Assembly (NCBI GenBank): GCA_031399065.1
Contig: JANNOM010000022.1
Span: 21,501-85,500, forward strand
DNA length: 64,000 nucleotides
Direction: 5' to 3'
Origin: JADCRZ01 sp031399065
Lineage (GTDB): Bacteria; Bacteroidota; Bacteroidia; Chitinophagales; Chitinophagaceae
Part shown: positions 8,760 to 17,654 of the stretch, in pieces
How the letters are laid out: each line of letters opens with the position of its first letter
Numbering within the stretch: the first letter of the stretch is position 1
Position numbers and translations under genes: made by a program
Notes under the pieces: generated by a model
Databases searched by the model: none
What the model saw: only the letters and a program-made list of their open reading frames with translations
Told to the model about the DNA's origin: nothing

Positions 8760-9755
8760 ATGCAAAAATTTCTTGTAATACAAACCGCATTTATCGGCGA
8801 TGCCATTCTCGCAACGGGCATCATAGAAAAACTACATTCTTTTTTTCCCGGTGCGGAAATAGACTTCCTGGTGCGAAAAGGTAACGAGGGTTTGTTAAAA
8901 GATCATCCCTACCTGAATAATGTGCTCGTGTGGAATAAAAAACAGGGGAAGTTAAAAAATCTTGTTGCCCTTCTGAAAGGGATAAGACAGAACAAGTACG
9001 ATAAAGTGATCAACATACAACGCTTTGGTGCAACGGGCATGCTCACTGCTTTTTCGGGTGCAGAGGAAACGATCGGCTTCGATAAAAACCCGCTTAGTTT
9101 TTTATTCTCCGTAAAAAAAGCGCATATAATCAGCACGGTTACTGCTCCCCGCCATGAAATAGAACGAAACCATAGTCTCGTGGAGCATTTTACCAATAAG
9201 GAGCCATTTAGACCAAGACTGTATCCATCTTCCACAGACCTTGCAAAGGTAAGCCAGTACAAAGATTTTCCTTATATCTGCATTGCCCCTGCATCGGTTT
9301 GGTTTACCAAGCAATACCCTGTTGAAAAATGGGTTTCATTTATATCCCGTTTATCCGGCAGGTATACCATATACCTCATAGGCGGTAAAGAAGATACGGA
9401 TAGATGCCAGTTAATTATGGACAGTATCCCGGGGGAGCGTATCATCAGCCTTGCCGGCCAGCTTGGCTTCCTGGAGTCCTGCGCACTGATGAAGGATGCC
9501 GCCATGAACTATGTAAACGATTCCGCCCCTATGCACCTGGCTTCCGCGGTAAATGCCCCGGTTACCGCAGTCTATTGCTCAACGTTGCCTTCATTCGGTT
9601 TCGGGCCTTTATCCGATACCCGCTTCACAGTGGAAATACCGGAACGCCTGCCCTGCCGGCCATGCGGTTTACACGGACGTAAAGTCTGTCCACTGGGTCA
9701 CTTTAATTGCGCACATAAAATAGAAGAGGCACAATTGCTGGCTACTTTGCCTTAG
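8760..9755 (+). CDS. Glycosyltransferase family 9 (heptosyltransferase-like)
   Basis: The 331-aa protein resembles GT9 ADP-heptose:LPS heptosyltransferases: an N-terminal Rossmann half beginning FLVIQTAFIGDAILATGIIEKL, a second half with ICIAPASVWFTKQYP and the nucleotide-sugar motif NDSAPMHLASAVNAPVTAVY. A C-terminal cysteine-rich tail CRPCGLHGRKVCPLGHFNC is typical of Bacteroidota members. It should add a sugar to lipid A core or another surface glycan at the inner face of the inner membrane; the donor is not certain. I chose the ATG at 8760 over an in-frame TTG nine bases upstream. Confidence 0.88.
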   Translation: MQKFLVIQTAFIGDAILATGIIEKLHSFFPGAEIDFLVRKGNEGLLKDHPYLNNVLVWNKKQGKLKNLVALLKGIRQNKYDKVINIQRFGATGMLTAFSGAEETIGFDKNPLSFLFSVKKAHIISTVTAPRHEIERNHSLVEHFTNKEPFRPRLYPSSTDLAKVSQYKDFPYICIAPASVWFTKQYPVEKWVSFISRLSGRYTIYLIGGKEDTDRCQLIMDSIPGERIISLAGQLGFLESCALMKDAAMNYVNDSAPMHLASAVNAPVTAVYCSTLPSFGFGPLSDTRFTVEIPERLPCRPCGLHGRKVCPLGHFNCAHKIEEAQLLATLP

Positions 9756-9766
9756 CAATACCACCA

Positions 9767-9917
9767 CTTTACAAGAGACAGGCGATACCTGGCTGTTATA
9801 TTCTCCTACCTATTTTGGCTTAGCTGTTTTTGCAAGCATCCACGCTCTACAAGGGAGCCTGATATATCTGACTGTTGTATTACCTTATATATTTAAAATC
9901 TGGCTTACCTGTTCTTC
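9767..9917 (+). repeat. Two degenerate direct copies of about 65-75 nt
   Basis: The spacer between the GT9 and CCA genes holds two similar segments, about 9767-9832 and 9845-9917. Both run: TACAAG-purine-GA, GAT-A, CTG-CTGTT-TATT, CCT, ATTT, then GGCTTA-CTGTT. The second copy carries a few extra bases before GGCTTA. By eye identity is about 70 percent. No open frame spans them. Confidence 0.4.
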
Positions 9918-9986
9918 CTGCGTTTTACGGGCAGTTAAACGCTGGTTTTACTGTCAAAATATCAATGGAATCCTGAAAATCATGGT

Positions 9987-9994
9987 TACATTTG
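9987..9994 (+). promoter_or_regulatory. Candidate -7 element of the CCA gene
   Basis: TACATTTG matches the Bacteroidota TAnnTTTG element exactly and lies 9 nt before the ATG at 10004. No clear TTTG is seen at the -33 distance. If used, the transcript would have almost no 5' UTR. Confidence 0.45.
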
Positions 9995-10003
9995 TAAATC
10001 ATT

Positions 10004-11458
10004 ATGTACATTAATTGCAACGATAAAGAACTGTTTGTTTTTAATAAGATCAGCCATGCAGCAGATGATCTGGGTGTGGACGCCTACATCATAGGAGGAT
10101 TTGTGCGTGATAAAATCCTGGGAAGAAAAACCAAAGATGCAGATATCGTTTGCGTCGGGGATGGTATAGGACTGGCCTATAAAGTAGCCGCCCGTTTTTA
10201 TCCTGTACCACAGGTCCATTATTTTAAAACCTATGGTACTGCTCAGATAAAAGTGGACGATTTCGAAATAGAATTCGTAGGTGCCCGTAAAGAAAGTTAT
10301 GCCTACCATAGCCGCAATCCCGAAGTGAAGCCCGGCACCCTGGAAGAAGATCAGAACCGCAGGGATTTTACAATCAATGCCATGGCTATCCGTTTAAACA
10401 AAAGCGGCTACGGAGAACTGGTAGATCCTTTTAACGGGCTGGGTGACCTGGAAAAAAAAATCATTCAGACACCACTGGATCCTTACCAGACATTTAGCGA
10501 CGACCCCCTAAGAATGTTACGCGCCATACGGTTTGCCGCGCAACTCGATTTTGCAATAGCAGATAAAACCTGGATGGGTATAAAAAACAATGTGGATCGT
10601 ATAAAGATCATTACACAGGAACGTATTACCGAGGAACTGAATAAAATTCTTTTAAGCAAAAAACCTTCCGTGGGGCTGGATCTTTTATATAAATCGGGAC
10701 TGCTTCATATTATTTTCCCGCAGATGGTTGACCTCGCCGGTGCCGAATATATCGATGGCATGGGGCATAAGGATAATTTTTACCATACCCTGCAGGTGAT
10801 CGATAACGTAAGTGAACTATCGGATGACCTCTGGCTCCGGTGGGCGGCTTTGCTGCACGACATAGCCAAGCCAGTTACCAAAAAGTTTGAGCCCGGTCAC
10901 GGCTGGACCTTTCACGGGCACGAAGTGGTGGGAGGCCGTATGGTGCCAAAAATATTTACCCGGCTTAAACTACCCCAGAACGAAAAAATGCGCTTTGTGC
11001 GTAAACTGGTAGAACTGCATCTGAGACCCATCAGTCTCACCAAAGAAAATATTACTGATTCTGCCATCCGCAGGTTGTTATTTGATGCGGGGGACGATAT
11101 AGAAGCCCTGATGATGCTATGCTCAGCCGATATTACTTCGAAAAATAAAATAAAAGTAAAACGTTATCTTGCCAACTTTGAGCTGGTAAAGCAGCGGCTG
11201 AAGGAGGTGGAAGAAAAGGATAAAGTGCGCAACTGGCAGCCGCCCATTTCGGGCGAGTTTATCATGGAGGCATTTGGTCTCCTTCCTGGCAGGGAAGTAG
11301 GAATTATCAAAAATGCGATCCGCGAAGCTATACTGGATGGCGAGATTGGGAATAACTACGATGCCGCTTACGATTTTATGCTGCATACAGCGAAGTCGAT
11401 GAGTTTACGCCCGGTGGCAGGTATGGAATCGGGCAGCGAAAAAACGGGGAATAGTTAA
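10004..11458 (+). CDS. CCA tRNA nucleotidyltransferase family protein with HD domain
   Basis: The 484-aa protein belongs to the class II poly(A) polymerase/CCA-adding family, which builds or repairs the 3' CCA end of tRNAs. The head domain has IIGGFVRDKILGRKTKDADIV, containing the catalytic DxD carboxylates, and RRDFTINAMAI. The neck and tRNA-binding region follows (FSDDPLRMLRAIRFAAQL, RITEELNKIL). A C-terminal HD phosphohydrolase region is present (WAALLHDIAKP, about residue 290). The HD domain suggests removal of 2',3'-cyclic or 3'-phosphate ends in addition. The pRiA4b-like gene follows 17 nt later. Confidence 0.92.
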   Translation: MYINCNDKELFVFNKISHAADDLGVDAYIIGGFVRDKILGRKTKDADIVCVGDGIGLAYKVAARFYPVPQVHYFKTYGTAQIKVDDFEIEFVGARKESYAYHSRNPEVKPGTLEEDQNRRDFTINAMAIRLNKSGYGELVDPFNGLGDLEKKIIQTPLDPYQTFSDDPLRMLRAIRFAAQLDFAIADKTWMGIKNNVDRIKIITQERITEELNKILLSKKPSVGLDLLYKSGLLHIIFPQMVDLAGAEYIDGMGHKDNFYHTLQVIDNVSELSDDLWLRWAALLHDIAKPVTKKFEPGHGWTFHGHEVVGGRMVPKIFTRLKLPQNEKMRFVRKLVELHLRPISLTKENITDSAIRRLLFDAGDDIEALMMLCSADITSKNKIKVKRYLANFELVKQRLKEVEEKDKVRNWQPPISGEFIMEAFGLLPGREVGIIKNAIREAILDGEIGNNYDAAYDFMLHTAKSMSLRPVAGMESGSEKTGNS

Positions 11459-11475
11459 TAATATAAAAACGATGT

Positions 11476-12057
11476 ATGGCAATTTTAAAGTTCAGGGTTT
11501 ATCTGGAAGAAGACGATAGCGTTTACCGGGATGTGGTGATCCGTCACAAACAAAACTTTCTGCAACTGCACCAGGTAATTTTAAAAGCATACGAGTTCGA
11601 TAGTAAACACCAGGCTACTTTTTACAGGAGTAACGATAACTGGCAGCGGGGTAAGGAGATCACCCTTGAAAAATATGAAAAGGATTATAAGGTAACTCCC
11701 TTACTGATGGATGCCACGTTAATAGGTGCTGAAATATTTGATCCGAACCAGAAATTTATATACGTATACGATTTTGTAAAGAACTGGACTTTTCAGATGG
11801 AACTTATAAACGTAAGTAAAGAAGAAAATGCCCGGATCGATTACCCGGCCATAGCGCGAACGGAAGGCATCGCCCCTTCGCAATACGGTACCAAGGGCCT
11901 AATAGGCGATAAGCTGGCGGAAGTGGAAGAAAAATACGATCTTAAAAAAGGAGCGGAAGGATACGGACTGGAAAATGCCGGTGCGGTAACGGATGACAGT
12001 GGCGATAGTGAAGGGGACGGCGAACAGGAGCTTGAAGAAGAAAGCAGCGATGAATGA
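11476..12057 (+). CDS. Plasmid pRiA4b ORF-3-like family protein
   Basis: The 193-aa protein matches the pRiA4b ORF-3/IS1096 TnpR-like domain in residues of about 1-110 (KFRVYLEEDDSVYRDVVIRH, LHQVILKAYEFDSKHQATFY, YVYDFVKNWTFQMELI). The biochemical role of the family is not known. The last 25 residues are almost entirely Asp/Glu/Ser/Gly, probably disordered. No mobile element is visible around it, so the family name does not indicate transposition here. It sits between the CCA enzyme and miaA and overlaps miaA by 8 nt, so co-expression with two tRNA-processing enzymes is likely. Confidence 0.82.
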   Translation: MAILKFRVYLEEDDSVYRDVVIRHKQNFLQLHQVILKAYEFDSKHQATFYRSNDNWQRGKEITLEKYEKDYKVTPLLMDATLIGAEIFDPNQKFIYVYDFVKNWTFQMELINVSKEENARIDYPAIARTEGIAPSQYGTKGLIGDKLAEVEEKYDLKKGAEGYGLENAGAVTDDSGDSEGDGEQELEEESSDE

Positions 12058-12976
12058 CAAAACCTGCATTATCGTTACCGGGCCCACGGCAGTGGGCAAG
12101 ACTTCACTCGCTATTCATCTTGCTGAATGTTTTAATACGGCCATCATTTCTGCCGACTCCCGGCAATGTTATAAAGAATTAAATATAGGAGTGGCTAAAC
12201 CATCCCCTGAGCAATTAATTCGTGTACCTCATTATTTTATCAGTTCCCACTCTGTGGTAGAAGAAGTGAACGCTTCAGTGTTTGAAGCGTATGCTTTAGA
12301 GGCTGCTTCCAGGATGTTTGAACAGCACAATACCGTTGTTATGGCGGGAGGTACCGGCCTCTATCTAAAAGCATTCTGTGAGGGACTGGATGCAGTGCCG
12401 GCAACAAACAGTGTTGTCCGCGAACGCATCATCCGGGAATATGAAGAAAAAGGAATAGAATGGCTGCAACAGCAGGTAAGCGACAAAGACCCGGTATTTT
12501 ATGCTTCGGGAGAAATAAAAAATCCGCATCGCCTGATGCGCGCGCTGGAAGTAATACTTGTTACCGGTAAAAGTTTATTGAATTTTCATAACCGGCAAAA
12601 AAAGACCCGGCCTTTCCAAATCATCAGGATCGGGATAGAGCTGCCCAAAGAGGAACTATACCGCAATATCGATACCCGGGTGGATGAGATGATTGGACAG
12701 GGTTTGCTTAAAGAAGTAAACGACCTCTTGCCCTATAGGGAATTCAATGCCCTTAATACAGTGGGATATAAAGAGGTATTTGAATACCTGGATGGTAAGC
12801 GTACATTAAAAGGGGCTACGGAAGCAATAAAAATAAACACCCGGCATTATGCAAAGCGGCAACTTACCTGGTTTAAAAAAGACAGTGGCATCCACTGGTT
12901 TCACCCCTCGCAACGCGAAAAGATATTGATGCAGATACGTTCCATGAAAGATTTTAATGTAAGTGATAATACCTAA
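12050..12976 (+). CDS. miaA: tRNA dimethylallyltransferase
   Basis: The 308-aa product is MiaA, which transfers a dimethylallyl group from DMAPP to A37 of tRNAs reading UNN codons. The P-loop GPTAVGKTSL is near the N-terminus, followed by SADSRQCYKELNIGVAKP, GGTGLYLKAFCEGL and the C-terminal NTVGYKEVFEYL and INTRHYAKRQLTWFKKD motifs. The ATG at 12050 is preferred because it directly precedes the P-loop region; it overlaps the preceding stop by 8 nt. Length is normal. Confidence 0.96.
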   Translation: MNDKTCIIVTGPTAVGKTSLAIHLAECFNTAIISADSRQCYKELNIGVAKPSPEQLIRVPHYFISSHSVVEEVNASVFEAYALEAASRMFEQHNTVVMAGGTGLYLKAFCEGLDAVPATNSVVRERIIREYEEKGIEWLQQQVSDKDPVFYASGEIKNPHRLMRALEVILVTGKSLLNFHNRQKKTRPFQIIRIGIELPKEELYRNIDTRVDEMIGQGLLKEVNDLLPYREFNALNTVGYKEVFEYLDGKRTLKGATEAIKINTRHYAKRQLTWFKKDSGIHWFHPSQREKILMQIRSMKDFNVSDNT

Positions 12977-13161
12977 CTGTGTGGTATATTAGCCTGTAAA
13001 GAAAGAAATTATAGCAGAGTTCTGTTGCATTACATAGGAAAATAGCAGAGTTTTACGTTACTGATTTTATCCTAGGGAAAAGATTCCCGTTTTAAAATCG
13101 CCTGTCCGCTAAATCCAATCTCTGTGAAAAGCCGGAAGGTTCTGTACTAACCTCTGGAAAC

Positions 13162-13187
13162 CCCACATTTTAATGTGGGTTTTTTTT
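13162..13187 (+). terminator. Hairpin terminator between miaA and the FadL-like gene
   Basis: CCCACAT and ATGTGGG arms (13162-13179) flank a four-base loop, followed on the + strand by eight T. The genes on either side converge here. The T run favours + strand transcripts from miaA, which ends 185 nt upstream. Use by the minus-strand gene is possible but lacks a long T run. Confidence 0.65.
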
Positions 13188-14727
13188 AAAACTTAAACCC
13201 AAAGGTCAGCAGAATATTCCCCCTGGTACCGTCGATGGTGGCAAAAGTATTTGCTTCATCCGCTAACCGGTAAGGAAAATCAACATCTTTGCTTAACTGG
13301 TGCTGGTAGGCAAGGTCTACAAAAACGCCTTTATTGCGATAGCCTAATCCTCCACTCAGACTCATACGTCTTGCCGTAAGTTCCTCCTCATCGTAAGGAT
13401 TACCGTAGTAAGCAAACCCTCCGCGAACCATCCATACATTAAATTTTAACTCGCCGCCCACCCGGGCATTCAAAGCCCCTTTGTATAAAATTCTGGTGGC
13501 ATCGTTGATCCCATCATAATAGTCATCCTGGCTGGTCTGATCAAAATCCGATTGGGAAGAAGCGAAGCGGGAGCTTCCGTGCGTCACGTATTCAACATCT
13601 GCCGAAATAAATCCCTTCTGATTTTTTACGTCTTCCTCCTGGCCAAAAACATAGGCACCGCTCAGCATAAACTTCCATGGACTGGTAAGATTATATCGAA
13701 AATAAGCTGTCTGATCACCATTCAGTTCGCCGGATGTAACGGATACTACTCCGGGGCTCGGAGGATAATTCTCCGTATCGGTGGTCATAGCAGCACTGGT
13801 TTCTTCACTCAACCCATACAAAGTGGGTGTATGAATGCCTAATCCTATTCTTAACGCGTTTACCGGTTTAAATATGGCACCCAGTTTAAGATTAACACCG
13901 GCTCCTTTAGAGGAATAATTCTGGGTGTATTCCGAATAATTAAAACTATTGGCCGGATCGTTCGATGCGTCCGACTCCCGGAATACCGTTGTTCTTTTAT
14001 AGTTCAGAATGGGTATACCTATACTTGCACCAAGGTATATTCGGTCGCCTTTACTTGCTCCAAAACCCAGTGCCAGCTCAGTAATGCCGCCGCTGGTAGT
14101 AACCGTTTTTTCCTGGTTTAATCCTACTTCAAGAGAAGCAAGGCTTCTAAACCCGGCGAAATTTCCGGAAGCATCCAGTACGGTATCTATGAGGTAAGTA
14201 AAATAGGCGAGACCGGAAGTAAATGGAAAGTCGTATACGCTATTCGTATCGAGCCCGTTGAATTCAGCCTCTTCCAGGTATTGCTGAGAATAGGAACTGA
14301 GCGTATTGAGTCCCCGGTATTTAATAGCCGAATTAAAGTCGGCCGCCCTGTTAACAGCAATACTGAAGGCCTGACTCCAGGGACTATAAGCATTGCTGAG
14401 CGCAAACACAGCTCCCGAAGTGCCGATGGAAAATGAATTTTTGGTAGCCGAGGTATTGTCCGTGCCCCGGAAATTACCTTTGTTACTTACCAGCCCGATA
14501 CTGGGAGTAAATACTACATCATTCGTTTTATAAAATCCTAATCCCGCAGGATTTACGAACGTAGATGTGATATCTCCTCCTAGTGCACCTACAGCGCCGC
14601 CAATACCCTGGCTGCGCGCCGTGCCTGACGGTATATTCCAGCTCATGCGCAACGCGTCTTCCGGAATCTGGGCATAGAGATTCAGTGCGTAAAATGATAA
14701 CGCCAATAATACGAATCGTCTTTTCAT
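13186..14727 (-). CDS. OmpP1/FadL-family outer-membrane protein
   Basis: The 513-aa protein has a Sec signal peptide (residues 1-19, ending LYAQ) and the N-terminal FadL-type plug region ARSQGIGGAVGALGGDITSTFVNPAGLGFY. The rest is beta-strand-rich and ends in FGFKF, as expected for an outer-membrane barrel. FadL proteins let hydrophobic compounds cross the outer membrane; the substrate cannot be read here. It follows an Asn/Ser/Gly-rich lipoprotein gene by 8 nt, so both should be on one transcript. Confidence 0.87.
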   Translation of the reverse strand: MKRRFVLLALSFYALNLYAQIPEDALRMSWNIPSGTARSQGIGGAVGALGGDITSTFVNPAGLGFYKTNDVVFTPSIGLVSNKGNFRGTDNTSATKNSFSIGTSGAVFALSNAYSPWSQAFSIAVNRAADFNSAIKYRGLNTLSSYSQQYLEEAEFNGLDTNSVYDFPFTSGLAYFTYLIDTVLDASGNFAGFRSLASLEVGLNQEKTVTTSGGITELALGFGASKGDRIYLGASIGIPILNYKRTTVFRESDASNDPANSFNYSEYTQNYSSKGAGVNLKLGAIFKPVNALRIGLGIHTPTLYGLSEETSAAMTTDTENYPPSPGVVSVTSGELNGDQTAYFRYNLTSPWKFMLSGAYVFGQEEDVKNQKGFISADVEYVTHGSSRFASSQSDFDQTSQDDYYDGINDATRILYKGALNARVGGELKFNVWMVRGGFAYYGNPYDEEELTARRMSLSGGLGYRNKGVFVDLAYQHQLSKDVDFPYRLADEANTFATIDGTRGNILLTFGFKF

Positions 14728-14735
14728 GTTAAATA

Positions 14736-15623
14736 TTAATTGCCCCTTCTGGGTCTTGTTACGCCTCCACCTCCGCCACTGCTTCCACCTGATGAAGACC
14801 CGCTGCTGGGGCTGGGTGTATAGGTTCTTTGTGGCCTGCCTTCAGACGAACTGCCGGATGAAGGTGTGTAAGAATTATTTTGCCTGGATGAATTGGTGTT
14901 GTAATAAGTGCCTGCTGAATTGCTTCGCCGGGTATTGGTATTTACCCTTGTACCATTAGCAGAATTAGTATTGCTATAATTGCTATACGCACCTGTTCTT
15001 GGATTATAATAAGTACGATTTGAATTCGTGTTGGACCGGCCATTGGTATTTCCGTAAGCCCTGGGATTAAATACCGACGGACGTGCTGTACTGGTTCTGT
15101 ATACAGGTTTTATACCGGGAGCAATACCTATATGATTGTAGCCATACGGGTTGTAATTAAAAGCATACGGGTTGTAAAAACTGTTCCAGTAAATAGAATT
15201 ACCCCATGGGTTGTTCCAGGAGTTAAGGTAACCATAACCAAGACTTAATCCGAGACCGCTGGAGCCGTAAAAATTGTTGAACCCGTGGTTATATCCGAAA
15301 TTACCGGCATATCCCCAGTCGTTCCAGTAGTAATTATTAAAAGTAGAACGATAATAAGGGTTGCCGATGCTCATTCTCATCCACCGGTCGTTACGGTAGG
15401 TTTCATAATTATCGGGGTTATTGTCCCTGTTGCGGTCGGCGGAGTATTTGTCCCTGTTGTTATCTACAGCCAGGTATTCCTCATTTCCGCCAGCCCTTAC
15501 TTCCTTGGGCGCAGAGTAATATACATCATCAGGGGTTTGACCGGCCTGGTAGGCAGCGGAACATCCTGCAAGTAGTATCACTCCTGCGGAGATCATTAAA
15601 ATGTTTATTTTATTTATATGCAT
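14736..15623 (-). CDS. Low-complexity Asn/Tyr/Ser/Gly-rich lipoprotein
   Basis: The 295-aa product has a lipoprotein signal with lipobox LLAGC (C21). Residues of about 55-185 are rich in Asn, Tyr, Gly and Trp in loose repeats (NNYYWNDWGYAGNFGYNHG). From about 185 to the end the protein is Asn/Ser/Thr-rich, then Ser/Gly-rich, ending in a basic VTRPRRGN. This composition resembles disordered or prion-like surface proteins. I recognise no catalytic domain. It is the first gene of the pair with the FadL-like protein. Confidence 0.75.
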   Translation of the reverse strand: MHINKINILMISAGVILLAGCSAAYQAGQTPDDVYYSAPKEVRAGGNEEYLAVDNNRDKYSADRNRDNNPDNYETYRNDRWMRMSIGNPYYRSTFNNYYWNDWGYAGNFGYNHGFNNFYGSSGLGLSLGYGYLNSWNNPWGNSIYWNSFYNPYAFNYNPYGYNHIGIAPGIKPVYRTSTARPSVFNPRAYGNTNGRSNTNSNRTYYNPRTGAYSNYSNTNSANGTRVNTNTRRSNSAGTYYNTNSSRQNNSYTPSSGSSSEGRPQRTYTPSPSSGSSSGGSSGGGGGVTRPRRGN

Positions 15624-15753
15624 GGCACAACGATTATGAGTTTTAAATATACTTTTGCGGTCTGTTAAATAAAGTTACATCAAATTCCTTGCCGCGGGAA
15701 ACGCATTCTGTTAAATTGTATAAGGGAATAAATAATTAGACGACAAATAGGGC

Positions 15754-15767
15754 CCCCGCTTTCGGGG
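15754..15767 (+). other. Small hairpin in the proS leader
   Basis: CCCCG and CGGGG arms with a CTTT loop lie about 18 nt before the proS start. There is no T run, so it is not an intrinsic terminator. It could affect translation initiation, but nothing else supports that. Confidence 0.3.
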
Positions 15768-15784
15768 TATCGAAAAATAACGCT

Positions 15785-17263
15785 ATGAGTAAAGAGATCA
15801 CAAGCAGAAATACGGATTATTCACAATGGTACAACGACCTAGTGCTGAAAGGAAGCCTGGCAGATTATTCGGCTGTGCGGGGCTGTATGGTGATAAAGCC
15901 ATATGGTTTTGCTTTATGGGAAAATATGAGGGATCAATTAGATAAAATGTTTAAGGAAACGGGCCACGTAAATGCCTATTTTCCGCTGTTTGTACCTAAA
16001 AGCTTGTTTGAGGCGGAAGAAAAGAACGCAGAGGGTTTTGCGAAGGAATGCGCCATAGTTACCCATTACCGCCTTAAAGCCAATCCCGATAAAAAGGGTT
16101 CGCTGATGGTAGACCCGGAAGCCAAACTGGAAGAGGAACTGATCGTGCGGCCAACCAGCGAAGCCATCATCTGGAATACTTATAAGGGCTGGATACAGTC
16201 GTACCGCGATCTTCCCCTCCTGATCAACCAATGGGCCAACGTAGTACGGTGGGAAATGCGGACCCGTTTATTCCTGCGAACGGCAGAATTCCTGTGGCAG
16301 GAAGGCCATACTGCTCACGCTACGGAACAGGAAGCCATCGCCGAAGCCGAACAGATGCTGCACGTGTACGGCGATTTCGTGGAGAACTGGATGGCACTGC
16401 CGGTGATCAAGGGCGTAAAATCTGAAAGTGAACGTTTCGCAGGCGCGGTAAACACCTATTGCATTGAAGCCCTGATGCAGGATGGAAAAGCATTGCAGGC
16501 AGGCACTTCGCATTTCCTCGGTCAGAATTTCGCCAAAGCCTTCGATGTAAAATTTTCCGATAAAGAAAACAAACTGGAATATGTATGGGCTACCAGTTGG
16601 GGTGTTTCCACCCGGCTGATAGGAGCCCTGGTGATGGCGCATAGCGACGATGAGGGACTGGTGCTGCCTCCCCGCATAGCTCCCTTGCAGGTAGTGATAG
16701 TTCCTATCTACAAAGGGGCCGAGCAGAAGACTATGATCGATGAAAAAGTAAATGCCCTGGTGCAGCAGTTAAAAAAAACAGGGATCCGAGTAAAATATGA
16801 TGACAACGATAACACCCGTCCGGGCTGGAAATTCGCGGAATATGAATTGAAAGGCGTGCCGGTGCGACTGGCCATCGGTGCACGCGACCTGGAAAACAAC
16901 AGTGCTGAAATAGCACGGAGAGATACCAAAGAAAAGAAGACCGTAAGTATCGACGGGCTCGCCGAAACGATTACCGCGCTGCTGGACGAGATACAGGAAA
17001 ATATGTTCAACAGGGCAAAAGCATACAGGGACAGTCATATCATAAAAGCAGATACCCTCGAAGAAATGGAACGTATCCTGGATGGTGAAGGAGGGTTCGT
17101 TTCCGCCCACTGGGATGGCACTGTGGCAACGGAGGAGCAGATCAAAGAAAAAACAAAAGCGACCATTCGTTGCATACCGCTGAATAATACACCTGAAGAA
17201 GGACTTTGCATATTTTCGGGAAAGCCAAGTAGTCAGCGGGTGCTGTTCGCCAGGGCTTATTAA
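15785..17263 (+). CDS. proS: Prolyl-tRNA synthetase (short, archaeal/eukaryal type)
   Basis: The 492-aa enzyme charges tRNA-Pro. It is the short ProRS form without the bacterial INS editing insertion. Class II motifs are visible: motif 2 region RPTSEAIIWNTYKGWIQSYRDLP and RWEMRTRLFLRTAEFLWQEGHTAH, and motif 3 GVSTRLIGALVMAHSDDEGL. The anticodon-binding domain and the type-specific C-terminal domain ending SSQRVLFARAY follow. Length is as expected for this type. A TACTTTTG element at 15650-15657 may be its promoter -7 box. Confidence 0.96.
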   Translation: MSKEITSRNTDYSQWYNDLVLKGSLADYSAVRGCMVIKPYGFALWENMRDQLDKMFKETGHVNAYFPLFVPKSLFEAEEKNAEGFAKECAIVTHYRLKANPDKKGSLMVDPEAKLEEELIVRPTSEAIIWNTYKGWIQSYRDLPLLINQWANVVRWEMRTRLFLRTAEFLWQEGHTAHATEQEAIAEAEQMLHVYGDFVENWMALPVIKGVKSESERFAGAVNTYCIEALMQDGKALQAGTSHFLGQNFAKAFDVKFSDKENKLEYVWATSWGVSTRLIGALVMAHSDDEGLVLPPRIAPLQVVIVPIYKGAEQKTMIDEKVNALVQQLKKTGIRVKYDDNDNTRPGWKFAEYELKGVPVRLAIGARDLENNSAEIARRDTKEKKTVSIDGLAETITALLDEIQENMFNRAKAYRDSHIIKADTLEEMERILDGEGGFVSAHWDGTVATEEQIKEKTKATIRCIPLNNTPEEGLCIFSGKPSSQRVLFARAY

Positions 17264-17277
17264 TCAAGGTTTATTTC

Positions 17278-17310
17278 TTTATCTAAGTAAAATTTCTTTA
17301 CTTAGATAAA
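17278..17310. promoter_or_regulatory. Perfect 14-bp inverted repeat upstream of the CD225 gene
   Basis: Arms TTTATCTAAGTAAA (17278-17291) and TTTACTTAGATAAA (17297-17310) are exact reverse complements around a 5-nt spacer. The element lies 14 nt after proS and 17 nt before the CD225 start. No T run follows on either strand beyond the arm ends, and the arms are AT-rich, so an operator for a dimeric regulator is at least as likely as a terminator. Confidence 0.6.
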
Positions 17311-17327
17311 ACTTATAAACAACTAAC

Positions 17328-17654
17328 ATGGAACAACAACCTTTTCAACAGACCCCTTACCAGGTGCCTCCCGGCATGCCGAAGAACTGGCTGGTAGAAT
17401 CGATCCTGGTAACCATTTTCTGCTGTCTGCCTTTCGGCATCGCAGGTATCGTTTTTGCTTCCCAGGTATCCAGTAAATACGCAGCCGGGGATTATGCCGG
17501 TTCGCTGAAAGCTTCCAAGGATGCGGCAAAGTGGACCAAGATCGGATTTTTTGTGGGTCTGGGGGTATTGATCCTTTATATCATACTCATATTCGGGTTG
17601 GGCATGACGGGTTTCTGGATGAACAAAAACGGTATGAACAATTTTAATTCATGA
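17328..17654 (+). CDS. CD225/dispanin-family membrane protein
   Basis: The 108-aa protein has a Gln/Pro-rich N-terminus, an intramembrane segment at about 22-44 with the paired cysteines CC (32-33), the conserved loop ASQVSSKYAAGDYAGSLKASKDAAKW, and a second membrane segment at about 71-92. This is the CD225 domain shared with animal IFITM proteins. Bacterial members have no settled function. The stop overlaps the start of the DUF2752 gene (ATGA), indicating coupled translation. Confidence 0.88.
   Translation: MEQQPFQQTPYQVPPGMPKNWLVESILVTIFCCLPFGIAGIVFASQVSSKYAAGDYAGSLKASKDAAKWTKIGFFVGLGVLILYIILIFGLGMTGFWMNKNGMNNFNS

Noticed and set aside
11476..12057. Mobile element suggested by the plasmid/IS-derived family name of the pRiA4b ORF-3-like protein
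   Set aside because: No transposase, inverted terminal repeats or target duplication are seen, and the gene is tightly packed between two tRNA-processing genes.
12977..13161. Repeated ATAGCAGAGTT words after miaA
   Set aside because: Two 11-base copies in AT-rich spacer, without a third copy or associated structure, are too weak to call.
15624..15784. T-box or riboswitch in the proS leader
   Set aside because: Only a 5-bp hairpin without a T run is present; no T-box consensus or aptamer-like core is visible, and I would not expect T-boxes in this phylum.
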